NCBI GenBank assembly: GCA_947307225.1
Contig: CAMZIL010000001.1
Coordinates: forward strand, 156,120-220,119
Direction of reading: 5' to 3'
Length of the DNA stretch: 64,000 bases
Origin: an uncultured Candidatus Saccharibacteria bacterium
Lineage (GTDB): Bacteria > Patescibacteriota > Saccharimonadia > Saccharimonadales > Saccharimonadaceae
Shown here piece after piece: positions 1-7,369 of the stretch (within the stretch, counting starts at the first letter, position 1; each line of letters opens with the position of its first letter). Under the pieces are notes generated by a model. That model did no database searches and was not told the origin of the DNA. It saw only the letters and a program-made list of their open reading frames with translations. A program made the position numbers and the translations under genes.

Positions 1-1155
1 GTTAGCAAAATGAGCATTATCTATGATCATATTTTCGAATTTGCGCGTATGATCGTAATGGCCGGTGCGCTCGAGGATATCGATCGCGATATCGTAGCGC
101 GAGCAATGGTTGCGCGCGAGCTCATCGAGCGGCGAAGTAGTTGAACCTTGATCCTCGTAGCCATGAATCGAGCAGCGAATCGGGTTGGCATAATGCGACA
201 TGATAGATCGAATCGTCTCTTGGTAGCCGTGGAAATTAATAACGATAGGCTTATTACGCGTGAAGATATCATCAAAATCATGCGGGAGAAGTTTATTTTC
301 AGTCGTGCCAATCGCCCCATAAGACAAGGCCGTAATACCAACAAAACGAATCCTCAATCCCGGCAGCTCTGCCTTTGCTAGCTTGATGCCCTCCAAGGCT
401 TCAGTCGTAGGAATATCGCCAATCGCCGCAACGACGACGTCTGGTTTTTCGTCCGAAGCAAACTGATAAATCGAACAACCATGGCCATCGCCGAGTTGAT
501 AGCGCGCGTGATTAATATCAATCCAACGCGGCTGAGGATTCTTGTTAAATGTTGTAAGGTTTACAACATTCTTGCTATTGATCATGAACTCCCAGGTTGC
601 CGCTGCTGCAACATCGTCGGCTGGAAAGAAACAGTTTGCTAGATTCGACGGCTTGGCAAGAAGGCTAGAAATAAGGGCCGGGTTTTGATGTGTATAACCG
701 TTGTGGTCCTGGCGCTGCCAACAAGACGTCGAAAGTATATTCAGTGCATGAACATCCTTGCGCCACTCAATTTCGCTGCTCTGCTTCAAAAACTTCAAAT
801 GCTGATCTAGCTGAGAAGAAACGATTGGGAGAAAAGCCTCATATGAGGTCATGCAACCGCGTCCGCCACTGAGAATATGCCCAGCAAGCGTTGCAAATAG
901 CGTATTTTCCGAAAGCATCTCAATGACGCGGCCATCTTTTGCGAGATGCTGATCCCATTTCTCGATGCGACGACCCCAGGCACGATCGGAGGCGTCAAAA
1001 ACAGTTGCGAGTCGGTTCGAAGTAGTTTCGTCTGGCGAGAAGAAGTAAAAATCTTCGTGACGATACATCTCTTCGCGGAGGCCCTCACCAAAAATCTGAG
1101 CGCTCGAAGCCTGCTCTTCGCCAGGATTATCAACTCTCGTAGGCAAATCTCTCAT
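1..1155 (-). CDS. phosphoketolase, middle and C-terminal domains (separate ORF, cut by window edge)
   Basis: This is the pyrimidine-binding and C-terminal part of a thiamine-diphosphate-dependent xylulose-5-phosphate/fructose-6-phosphate phosphoketolase, which cleaves sugar phosphates to acetyl phosphate. I translated the frame by hand and it is open from an ATG at 1155 to the left edge (at least 385 codons). Family motifs are SPDETTSNRL near residue 45, SGGRGCMTSYEAF near residue 100, and WQRQDHNGYTHQ near residue 165. The ATG is preceded by GAGGAG at a 4-nt gap, a good ribosome site. The ORF overlaps the N-terminal phosphoketolase ORF by 26 nt in another frame. Either the enzyme is made as two chains, or one gene carries a frameshift near 1135-1155. 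Confidence 0.85.
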   Translation of the reverse strand, partial: MRDLPTRVDNPGEEQASSAQIFGEGLREEMYRHEDFYFFSPDETTSNRLATVFDASDRAWGRRIEKWDQHLAKDGRVIEMLSENTLFATLAGHILSGGRGCMTSYEAFLPIVSSQLDQHLKFLKQSSEIEWRKDVHALNILSTSCWQRQDHNGYTHQNPALISSLLAKPSNLANCFFPADDVAAAATWEFMINSKNVVNLTTFNKNPQPRWIDINHARYQLGDGHGCSIYQFASDEKPDVVVAAIGDIPTTEALEGIKLAKAELPGLRIRFVGITALSYGAIGTTENKLLPHDFDDIFTRNKPIVINFHGYQETIRSIMSHYANPIRCSIHGYEDQGSTTSPLDELARNHCSRYDIAIDILERTGHYDHTRKFENMIIDNAHFAN

Positions 1156-2071
1156 AAAGCTCCTCAAATTTATATGACTTCAACCAATCTTCTAGCATTT
1201 TTAGCTGCTCTTTATCTGTTTTCGCGTTCGGTAGTGGAACCTGGTGAGCAGCACAATTCCCTTCAATCTTTACGCCATCAACCATGCGCGGGCCAGTATA
1301 GCCCTTCGGCGTTTTCATGATGATGAAAGTATTCGGTTTGAGATTATCGAGCACAGATTGGAACTCTTCGATGTTCGTGCCATCTACGATTACTGGGTCA
1401 TAGCCGAAACCGCGGAAGAGCTGCAGAAGCTCGCGTTCGCTGCTACGCCCATAAATGGTTGGCGCGGAAATCTTGTAGCCGTTCAGATGGAGAATCGGTA
1501 AAACGCGGCCGTTTTTGTCGGAATTTAGTAGCTTGTTTAGGTTCAAGCTAGCGAGCGATGTGGCCGTTTCGAGCTCACCGTCACCAATCAGAACCGCAAT
1601 GAATTTATTTGGCTTGCCGAGTGCGGCGCCGTAGGCAGTTGCGAGCGAATAGCCGAGCTCACCGCCTTCAGCGATAATACCCGGGGTCATCGGGCTGGAA
1701 TGCGATGGAAAGCCGTACGGCCAGGAAAAATTCTTACAAATATACTCTATGCCATGAAGGTTGGCCGTAGCGTCTGGATAGTATTCCTGCAAGTCGCCGT
1801 CGTAAAAAAGGTTGGCCTGAAGAGCTGGAAAACCGTGCCCCGGGCCGAGAATAAACTGCATATCCGGGAAACGCGCGTGGAGGTTTGCATAGGCGATGTT
1901 GATGCCCGGGCAAGAGCCCCAGTGACCGAGCAAACGCGGCTTAATATCCGAAAAAGAAAGCGGACGACTAAGTAGAAAATTGTCTTTTAGAAAGATTTGG
2001 GCGACAGAAAGATAGTTGCAAAAACGAATACGATCTTTGATGCCATTAATATCAATGCCCAACCCGTGCAT
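1130..2071 (-). CDS. phosphoketolase N-terminal domain (separate ORF)
   Basis: A 313-aa protein matching the pyrophosphate-binding N-terminal third of phosphoketolase. Diagnostic motifs are GHWGSCPGIN near residue 50, GPGHGFPA near 77, EGGELGYSL near 135, IGDGELET near 160 and LHLNGYKI near 192. Full phosphoketolases are about 800 aa; this ORF stops with tandem TGA TAA just where the linker to the next domain begins. The downstream half is the overlapping ORF starting at 1155. A TAAAAT box at 2078-2083 ends 6 nt before the ATG, so the mRNA may be leaderless, although the hydrolase gene lies only 12 nt upstream. The linker between halves is shorter than in classical enzymes. Confidence 0.88.
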   Translation of the reverse strand: MHGLGIDINGIKDRIRFCNYLSVAQIFLKDNFLLSRPLSFSDIKPRLLGHWGSCPGINIAYANLHARFPDMQFILGPGHGFPALQANLFYDGDLQEYYPDATANLHGIEYICKNFSWPYGFPSHSSPMTPGIIAEGGELGYSLATAYGAALGKPNKFIAVLIGDGELETATSLASLNLNKLLNSDKNGRVLPILHLNGYKISAPTIYGRSSERELLQLFRGFGYDPVIVDGTNIEEFQSVLDNLKPNTFIIMKTPKGYTGPRMVDGVKIEGNCAAHQVPLPNAKTDKEQLKMLEDWLKSYKFEELYERFAYES

Positions 2072-2083
2072 ATGCTTATTTTA

Positions 2084-2914
2084 TCATAAATCGACGTGCA
2101 GCAGGAGGTGCAGCAAAGAGTCTTTGATGATCTTTGTGGCCTTTTTTGCCTTGGCGCCAGTCATATCGTGACCACCAAAAGATTCGGTCAAATGGAAGTG
2201 CTGGTTGCGCTCGGAGACCTTATGCAAATTAGCGCCGATCACAAGTGGATCGAGGCGGCCATGGACGACTTCCATTGGCATTTTAAGATTTACGGCCATG
2301 CCGTAGTTCTCTTTATTTAGGATGATATTGTCCATCGTCTTACGAAAAGCAACGGTATCGAGGCTGCGCTTTTCAAAACTCGAAAGCGCATCAATAAAAC
2401 CCGCGACAAAGCCAACCGCTTTGGCGCCCGTATGCGCACGAAGCTCACCATAAATTTTGGTATAAATCTGATCCTGGAAGCCAGCCACTTCATTTGCCTT
2501 GATGATTGGCGGCGACAAAAGAATAAGCTGATCAATTAGGCGATCGCCGTTCGTTGCGTAATCAATCGAGATTAGGCAGCCCATGGAGTGGCCACAAAGG
2601 ACGATTGGCGTATGGATTTTGAGTTTCTTGATCGTATGCGTAAGCGCCTTGCGATAGCTGGCGTAATCGTAGCCGTACCAATCTGGCTTTTCGGACTTGC
2701 CAAAACCAATCAGATCGAGCGCAACAAAGCGAACTTTTGCCAGATCTTTGTCATGGGTTAGCGTCGGAAGCATTTCGCGCCAAGTATTGTAGCTGGCCGC
2801 AATGCCATGCAGGAAAATAATTGTCAGTTCCGGCTTTTGCGACATGGAATGGTCGTAGCGCACGCGCATTGTAAGAGGGATTTTTAGAACTTTGTGGAGA
2901 AAGTCACTAAACAT
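2084..2914 (-). CDS. alpha/beta hydrolase
   Basis: A 276-aa single-domain alpha/beta hydrolase. Visible elements are the oxyanion HG motif (FLHGIAAS near residue 35), the nucleophile elbow GHSMG near residue 108, a probable catalytic Asp in GRLDPL and a catalytic His in FGGHDM near the C-terminus. No signal peptide is seen. The substrate cannot be told; the family includes esterases, lipases and C-C hydrolases. It lies 12 nt upstream of the phosphoketolase ORFs and may share their transcript. TATAAT at 2921-2926 (reverse strand) ends 6 nt before the ATG, suggesting a leaderless message. The gene ends in TGA followed by TAA. Confidence 0.85.
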   Translation of the reverse strand: MFSDFLHKVLKIPLTMRVRYDHSMSQKPELTIIFLHGIAASYNTWREMLPTLTHDKDLAKVRFVALDLIGFGKSEKPDWYGYDYASYRKALTHTIKKLKIHTPIVLCGHSMGCLISIDYATNGDRLIDQLILLSPPIIKANEVAGFQDQIYTKIYGELRAHTGAKAVGFVAGFIDALSSFEKRSLDTVAFRKTMDNIILNKENYGMAVNLKMPMEVVHGRLDPLVIGANLHKVSERNQHFHLTESFGGHDMTGAKAKKATKIIKDSLLHLLLHVDL

Positions 2915-2920
2915 AATCTG

Positions 2921-2933
2921 ATTATACTATAAT
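2921..2933. promoter_or_regulatory. back-to-back leaderless promoters
   Basis: Two divergent TATAAT boxes, 2921-2926 on the minus strand and 2928-2933 on the plus strand, are separated by one base pair inside a 26-bp gap. Their start codons lie 6 nt (hydrolase) and 7 nt (thioredoxin-fold gene) away. Each -35 region would fall inside the opposite gene, and no clear -35 hexamer is visible. Confidence 0.6.
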
Positions 2934-2940
2934 AGAGAGT

Positions 2941-3666
2941 ATGAATAAGGTTACAGTAGGTATAATTATTGCCCTTTTGTTGGGCCTTGGTGGGTTAGCA
3001 ATTTGGTCTTCCGCTAACAATAGCAAGATTGACTATAGCAAGTATGATTCTGCAAAAATAATCGCCGCAGACGAGAATAATGGCAACATCGGCGATCATG
3101 TACGCGGCAAGGAAGATTCCCCTGTCGTCGTGGTCGAATATGCAGATTTGCAATGCCCAGGCTGCGCGACAATGATGCCAAAAATGAGCGAAATTTATGA
3201 GCAGTATGGCGATCGCGTTGCATTTGTTTTCCGTAGCTGGCCACTTTCTTACCATCAGAACGCCCGTTCCGCATCTGCAGCAGCTGAAGCTGCCGGCTAC
3301 CAGGGCTACTACTGGGATATGCTCGAGACGATGTATGACTATCGCGACAAATGGATCGATATTACTGACACCGTAAAACGCACGAATATCTATACCGACA
3401 TCTTCAAGGAAGTCTCCAACGGCAATGGCGATGTCGAGAAGTTCAAGAAAGATCTTGATGACGCTAGCATCAAGAAGAAGATCGATTTTGATTACGGTCT
3501 CGGCAAGGAGCGCGACCATGTTTCCGCTACCCCGTCGATTTATGTAAACGGCAAGTTGATCGATATTAATAACAGCGATGAAGAGACTAGCGTTCTCGTT
3601 AAAAGAGGCATCGACGAAGCTTTGAAAGCCGCCGGTTTGGCGACTGGTCCAGCCGAAAATAAATAG
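2941..3666 (+). CDS. membrane-anchored DsbA-family thiol oxidoreductase
   Basis: A 241-aa protein with an N-terminal membrane segment (about residues 5-23) and an extracytoplasmic DsbA/thioredoxin-fold domain (PF13462-like). The active-site CPGC is at residues 72-75 and the cis-Pro loop appears as ATPSIYVNG near residue 198. It probably forms or reshuffles disulfides in exported proteins; several cysteine-containing exported proteins are encoded in this window. TATAAT at 2928-2933 lies 7 nt before the ATG. A strong hairpin terminator follows directly. Direction of catalysis (oxidase versus isomerase) is not determined by sequence. Confidence 0.88.
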   Translation: MNKVTVGIIIALLLGLGGLAIWSSANNSKIDYSKYDSAKIIAADENNGNIGDHVRGKEDSPVVVVEYADLQCPGCATMMPKMSEIYEQYGDRVAFVFRSWPLSYHQNARSASAAAEAAGYQGYYWDMLETMYDYRDKWIDITDTVKRTNIYTDIFKEVSNGNGDVEKFKKDLDDASIKKKIDFDYGLGKERDHVSATPSIYVNGKLIDINNSDEETSVLVKRGIDEALKAAGLATGPAENK

Positions 3667-3672
3667 ATAAAA

Positions 3673-3705
3673 AATAATCGCCTCTCAACTGGCGATTATT
3701 TTTTT
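3673..3705. terminator. bidirectional rho-independent terminator
   Basis: A perfect 10-bp stem (3673-3682 with 3691-3700) around an 8-nt loop, with a T-run on the plus strand and an A-run on the left side that gives a T-run on the minus strand. It ends the DsbA-like gene and the convergent 23-codon gene. Confidence 0.9.
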
Positions 3706-3716
3706 GTGCGCTCGCA

Positions 3717-3788
3717 CTAGATTTCGATGAACTCGTTCCAGTTGAGCGCGTCCACTTGGAGCGTCCCCTTGCGGTTACGCTTTTTCAT
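3717..3788 (-). CDS. 23-aa small protein with own promoter and terminator
   Basis: A 24-codon ORF (MKKRNRKGTL... ending NEFIEI, stop TAG). I cannot assign it to a family. The start is well supported: GGAG lies 5 nt before the ATG (GGAGAAACCATG). A strong promoter lies at 3922-3950, giving a leader of about 125 nt, and the bidirectional hairpin at 3673-3705 ends it. The peptide is basic at the N-terminus and acidic/hydrophobic at the C-terminus, with no membrane segment. It may be a small regulatory protein, or the transcript may mainly be a structured RNA with an incidental reading frame. Confidence 0.55.
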   Translation of the reverse strand: MKKRNRKGTLQVDALNWNEFIEI

Positions 3789-3812
3789 GGTTTCTCCTGC
3801 TTAGTAATTTTT

Positions 3813-3853
3813 GCCTTGCTTCTTTTATTAGTTTCCCATAAAACTAGCAAAGC
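3813..3853 (-). promoter_or_regulatory. two-layer hairpin in the leader of the 23-aa ORF
   Basis: On the minus strand GCTTTGC (3847-3853) pairs with GCAAGGC (3813-3819), one G-U included. Inside it TAGTTT/AAACTA (3841-3846 with 3829-3834) closes a 6-nt loop. It sits 24 nt upstream of the start codon, just before the ribosome site. No known riboswitch class is recognised. Confidence 0.45.
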
Positions 3854-3921
3854 CATCGCTCTTTACGACTATTTCCCCAAACATGTTGGATAATACACAC
3901 GTTCCCAGAGCAACGAGTACT

Positions 3922-3950
3922 ATTGTATCAAAGCAAAGTCCGCGTTTCAA
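3922..3950 (-). promoter_or_regulatory. sigma70-type promoter for the 23-aa ORF transcript
   Basis: TTGAAA (3945-3950) and TACAAT (3922-3927) with a 17-bp spacer on the minus strand. The predicted start is near 3915, giving a transcript of about 240 nt to the terminator. The -35 is only 13 nt downstream of the ruvA stop codon. Confidence 0.7.
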
Positions 3951-3962
3951 GCATAAACTTTG

Positions 3963-4544
3963 TTAGCGGTTCTTTAGAGCCTGACGAATGCGGTCTTCAA
4001 CAGATAGAGATGCGTCGACTTTTTCGAGTGCTTTTGTTGCATCGGCGAGGGTTAAACCAAGCGCCATGAGGGCGTCGAGCGCCTCGTCGTTTTCGAGTGG
4101 AAGCTGCGCGGCCTTTGGATCGTCTTTGCGGCCATAGTAGGTCGGTAGACCGACCTTATCACGAAGGTCAACAATTACGCGTTCGGCGGATTTTTTGCCG
4201 ACCCCGGCAGCCTTTGCGACGTAGGCGGCGTCCGCGTTTGCGATAGCATTACGTACTTCTTCGGCCGGCGCGAGGCTAAGGATTGCCATTGCAGCCTTTG
4301 GACCGACTCCCTGGACAGAGATTAGGAGTTCAAAAAGCTTCTTAGCAGCGAGACTCGTGAAACCAAAAAGCTCCTCGGCCTGCTCGCGTACATGATGATA
4401 AGTGTAGAGTTTTACCTCGTCTTCGAGGTTAAGATTGTCGAAATCTATCTGGCTAAGGGCTACTTCGTAGCCAACGCCTTGGACGTCGATAATGACAGAA
4501 TTTGCGAATTTTTCGGTCAAAATTCCTTTAAGATGGGCTATCAT
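3963..4544 (-). CDS. ruvA: Holliday junction DNA helicase subunit RuvA
   Basis: A 193-aa RuvA, the tetrameric junction-binding subunit that loads RuvB. The N-terminal OB-fold begins MIAHLKGILTEK; the helix-hairpin-helix region contains VQGVGPKAA and AGVGKKSAER; a C-terminal helical domain (about residues 150-193) would contact RuvB. The start at 4544 is chosen because it matches the family N-terminus and because TATAAT (4551-4556) ends exactly 6 nt upstream; a longer upstream frame has no family support. ruvA, ruvB and ruvC are all in this window but are not an operon. Confidence 0.95.
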   Translation of the reverse strand: MIAHLKGILTEKFANSVIIDVQGVGYEVALSQIDFDNLNLEDEVKLYTYHHVREQAEELFGFTSLAAKKLFELLISVQGVGPKAAMAILSLAPAEEVRNAIANADAAYVAKAAGVGKKSAERVIVDLRDKVGLPTYYGRKDDPKAAQLPLENDEALDALMALGLTLADATKALEKVDASLSVEDRIRQALKNR

Positions 4545-4638
4545 ACCTATATTATACCGCAAAACACCTATATTACCCTTTTCAAACAGAGAAAAATGTG
4601 ATAAAATGAGGAAAGTTTTTAATATAAAAGGTAAGAAT

Positions 4639-5088
4639 ATGTCGTTTGAATTACTCAAAATGGTGGGTGATGCCCAGAAAAAGAAGGCCGTCATTGACGT
4701 CCGTTCTGGTGATACTGTACGCGTGTCTCAGAAAATTAAGGAAGGTGACAAATTCCGTATTCAGGTATTCGAAGGTACTGTAATCCGCGTTGATCGCAAA
4801 GCTTCCCATACCGAGCGTATCGTTGTTCGTAAAGTAACGTCCGGTGTTGGCGTCGAGAAGAGCTTCTTGATGCACAGCCCACTCGTCGAAAAGGTCGAGA
4901 TTGTCCGCCGCGGTAAAGTCCGCCGCAACAACCTTCGCTACCTCCGCGAGCGTTCCGGTAAATCCGCACGTCTTACTCAGAAGGATTTCGATCGCCATGC
5001 AGTGAACGAACTTCCAGCTGAAGAAGAAGCTCCAGTTGAGGCTCCAGCAGAAGCAACTGAGGCTACTGAAGAAAAAGCGGAAGCTTAA
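4639..5088 (+). CDS. rplS: 50S ribosomal protein L19
   Basis: A 149-aa L19 located at the 30S-50S interface. The core has the family motifs RSGDTVRVSQKIKEG and FEGTVIRV and the basic stretch RRGKVRRNNLRYLRER. Beyond the usual length of about 115 aa there is an Ala/Glu/Pro-rich acidic tail (about residues 125-149). The ATG at 4639 is chosen over an upstream in-frame start at 4492 that would overlap ruvA; AAAGG precedes it. A TAAAAT box near 4601-4606 may be the promoter. The RNase HII fusion follows after 2 nt, suggesting co-translation. Confidence 0.95.
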   Translation: MSFELLKMVGDAQKKKAVIDVRSGDTVRVSQKIKEGDKFRIQVFEGTVIRVDRKASHTERIVVRKVTSGVGVEKSFLMHSPLVEKVEIVRRGKVRRNNLRYLRERSGKSARLTQKDFDRHAVNELPAEEEAPVEAPAEATEATEEKAEA

Positions 5089-5090
5089 GC

Positions 5091-6008
5091 TTGAAAAAGC
5101 TACTTGGTATAGATGAAGTCGGCAGAGGCCCCTGGGCGGGGCCTCTTGTTGTGGGCGCGTGTGTTTTGCGTGGGCCAATCGAAGGTCTGACGGACAGCAA
5201 AAAGCTGACTGCGCGTCGTCGCGAAGTCTTGGCGGCCGAGATTCAGGAGAAAGCCTTCTGCGGGCTGGGCTGGGTTTCTGCGGCCGAGTTAGATAAAATC
5301 GGTCTTTCCGCCGCCCTGCGTAAAGCTTGTCGCTCGGCCGTCGAGCAAGTTCAAGCTGCGCACGCGGAGTTCAATGGAATTATTATTGACGGAACGGTGA
5401 ACTTTTTGAGTGACACGTCGCTGGGCAAATATGTAACAGTAAAGCCGAAGGCCGACTTGCTCGTTCCGGAAGTATCTGCGGCATCAATCATTGCAAAGGT
5501 TGCGCGTGATAATTATATGATCGAACTCGCCGAGCGCTTCCCTGGCTATGGATTCGAAAAGCATGTAGGATATGGCACCGCCGCGCACAAAGCCGCCCTA
5601 CTGTCACTCGGGCCATGCGAAGAACATCGACGTAGCTTTCGACCAATTGCCGAACTAGTCGGAACGCAGCAAAAAGAGGCCGCAGCGCATGTAATTAGCG
5701 GTCAGAAAGGCGAACAGGCCGCCGCAAATTATCTAGCCGAGCGCGGTTTTACGTTATTGGAGCGCAACTGGAAAACGAAGTGGTGCGAAATCGATATCGT
5801 CGCATCGAAAGACGATGTTTTATACTTTGTCGAAGTAAAATACCGTCGCGACGGAGGCGGCATTAATGCAATTACGCCAACCAAGCAGAAACAAATGCGA
5901 TTTGCTGCTGAACTATTCCTACAGAAACACCCAAATACAGAAGCGAAATTGGCCGTCGTCACGGTGGATGCCGGCTATAAAGTCAGTGATTTTCTAGCCC
6001 TCGAGTAG
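5091..6008 (+). CDS. rnhB: ribonuclease HII fused to YraN/UPF0102 nuclease-like domain
   Basis: A 305-aa two-domain protein. Residues 1 to about 190 are RNase HII, which removes ribonucleotides from DNA: LLGIDEVGRGPWAGP carries the first catalytic Asp-Glu pair, IIIDGTV another Asp, and KADLLVPEVSAASIIAKV the last; GYGFEKHVGYGTAAH is the family signature. Residues from about 205 to 305 are a YraN/UPF0102 domain of restriction-endonuclease fold (KGEQAAANYL, CEIDIVA, FVEVKYR). These are separate genes in many bacteria; the fusion links them in one chain. The start is TTG, two bases after the rplS stop. The 3' end overlaps the convergent HNH gene by 26 nt. Confidence 0.93.
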   Translation: MKKLLGIDEVGRGPWAGPLVVGACVLRGPIEGLTDSKKLTARRREVLAAEIQEKAFCGLGWVSAAELDKIGLSAALRKACRSAVEQVQAAHAEFNGIIIDGTVNFLSDTSLGKYVTVKPKADLLVPEVSAASIIAKVARDNYMIELAERFPGYGFEKHVGYGTAAHKAALLSLGPCEEHRRSFRPIAELVGTQQKEAAAHVISGQKGEQAAANYLAERGFTLLERNWKTKWCEIDIVASKDDVLYFVEVKYRRDGGGINAITPTKQKQMRFAAELFLQKHPNTEAKLAVVTVDAGYKVSDFLALE

Positions 6009-6732
6009 TTTCGCTCGGACAAGTTGCGAGGACTTTTTGCATGGCAAGCTTTTCAGCCGGCGTGACCCAAAGGTGGTATTTATATTTAACCGATATCTGG
6101 CGCGCAACGTACTGGCAACGAAATGTTTCGTTGCTTGGTAGCCATGTATCGGCCGCCTGATCAGATTTTTCCTGGTTGGCTGGGCCGTCAACCGCGAGTA
6201 GATTGAGCGGATCCTGGCTAATCTCGTAACGTTCATCTGGACTAAGATTGAATGCGCCGGTTGCCCAGGCATTGCTAAGCGCAACAACGTGATCAATCTG
6301 AACTGCGCCCGAAGTAGACTCGCCACGCACGAATTGAATCGTTTTGCCGGTATAAGGGTCAAGGAGAGTCCCAGTCTCAACCTTGCAACTGCCATTTTTA
6401 TACTTGATATTCGTCAAATCACGCGTCAAAATCGCCTCGCGAGTGTTGCATCCTGACGCGGTTTCGCCCCAGTTATCATAGAAAAGTTTTCGATAATATT
6501 TGTGCTGCGCATCCTTTTCCTTTACAGCAAGATTTTCTAGGACATCTTTGGCGAGAAGCGAGTCCGCCTTGCTCTGCTCGTCTTTATAGGCTGGCATTTT
6601 TTCGCCGCCAAGGCCAAGCAGGCTCGCGTACTCATAGGCCTTTGGATTTAGAAAAATGAAAGCGCCAAAAACCAACGCAACGATCGCCACTGCGCTAAGT
6701 CGTCGCAAGCGGTATCTGGCGCGACGAGACAT
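5983..6732 (-). CDS. secreted or membrane-tethered HNH nuclease (DUF1524/GmrSD-C-like)
   Basis: A 249-aa protein with a basic N-terminus and a hydrophobic segment (about residues 12-30), followed by an extracytoplasmic HNH-type nuclease domain. The signature is VQIDHVVALSNAW followed by DPLNLLAVDGPANQEKSD and WLPSN.TFRCQYVARQI, as in secreted DUF1524 nucleases. Paired cysteines may form disulfides. In a host-dependent cell without nucleotide synthesis an exported nuclease would fit DNA scavenging, possibly with ComEC in this window; this role is inferred. It lies 2 nt downstream of rubrerythrin and probably shares its promoter. It ends in TGA. Confidence 0.85.
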   Translation of the reverse strand: MSRRARYRLRRLSAVAIVALVFGAFIFLNPKAYEYASLLGLGGEKMPAYKDEQSKADSLLAKDVLENLAVKEKDAQHKYYRKLFYDNWGETASGCNTREAILTRDLTNIKYKNGSCKVETGTLLDPYTGKTIQFVRGESTSGAVQIDHVVALSNAWATGAFNLSPDERYEISQDPLNLLAVDGPANQEKSDQAADTWLPSNETFRCQYVARQISVKYKYHLWVTPAEKLAMQKVLATCPSETTRGLENH

Positions 6733-6734
6733 CT

Positions 6735-7274
6735 TTAGTAGTTCTCTGCCTGAATTTCAAAGTAGGATTGTGGATGATTGCAAACTGGGCAGACTTCTGG
6801 TGCGGAATCACCAATGTGAATGTAGCCACAGTTGCGGCACTTCCAGACGGTGACGCCGTCACCCTTAAAGACCATACCCTTTTCGATATTCTCGATCAGT
6901 TTGCGATAGCGTTCCTCATGATGTTTTTCGATCTCGCCAACTTTTTCAAAGAGTTCGGCGATCTCATTGAAGCCCTCTTCGCGTGCGTCGGCGGCAAACT
7001 TTGCGTACATATCGGTATATTCGTAGTTTTCGCCGTCGGCAGCATCTTTGAGATTCGTCATCGTGTCAGCGACGCCATCATGAAGAAGCTTGTACCAAAT
7101 CTTGGCATGCTCTTTTTCGTTGTCGCTAGTTTCTTGGAAGATGGCCGAAATCTGTTCGTAGCCTTCTTTTTTAGCTTTGCTAGCATAGAACTGGTATTTT
7201 ACGCGCGCCTGCGATTCGCCAGCAAAAGCGGCGTTCAAATTTTGCTCAGTTTTAGTGCCCTTAATTTCGGCCAT
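6735..7274 (-). CDS. rubrerythrin
   Basis: A 179-aa rubrerythrin, a cytoplasmic peroxide-reducing di-iron protein. The ferritin-like four-helix domain holds the metal ligands in [22 protein letters not shown] and [10 protein letters not shown]. The C-terminal rubredoxin-like domain has CRNCGY and CPVCNHP for an Fe(SCys)4 centre. A strong Shine-Dalgarno AGGAGG lies 4 nt before the ATG, and a full consensus promoter sits upstream, in contrast to the leaderless style of many neighbours. It implies protection from peroxide in a largely anaerobic cell. Confidence 0.95.
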   Translation of the reverse strand: MAEIKGTKTEQNLNAAFAGESQARVKYQFYASKAKKEGYEQISAIFQETSDNEKEHAKIWYKLLHDGVADTMTNLKDAADGENYEYTDMYAKFAADAREEGFNEIAELFEKVGEIEKHHEERYRKLIENIEKGMVFKGDGVTVWKCRNCGYIHIGDSAPEVCPVCNHPQSYFEIQAENY

Positions 7275-7320
7275 AATACCTCCTAGTTTCTGTTTTTATT
7301 TTAGCAGACTATATCTTACT

Positions 7321-7350
7321 ATTATAGCATAAGCGGCATGGTTTTGTCAA
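7321..7350 (-). promoter_or_regulatory. consensus promoter of rubrerythrin
   Basis: TTGACA (7345-7350) and TATAAT (7321-7326) on the minus strand, with an 18-bp spacer. It is one of the few two-part consensus promoters here and suggests strong expression of rubrerythrin and the secreted nuclease behind it. Confidence 0.85.
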
Positions 7351-7369
7351 GTAGATGTATAATAGAGAT

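Noticed and set aside
849..1133. 94-codon minus-strand ORF starting TTG inside the phosphoketolase region
   Set aside because: It is in the wrong frame; the true phosphoketolase frame is the one open from 1155 to the window edge.
3671..3950. tmRNA or 6S RNA in the short transcript
   Set aside because: No tRNA-like ends, CCA or tag-like end for tmRNA, and no long closing stem with central bubble for 6S RNA.
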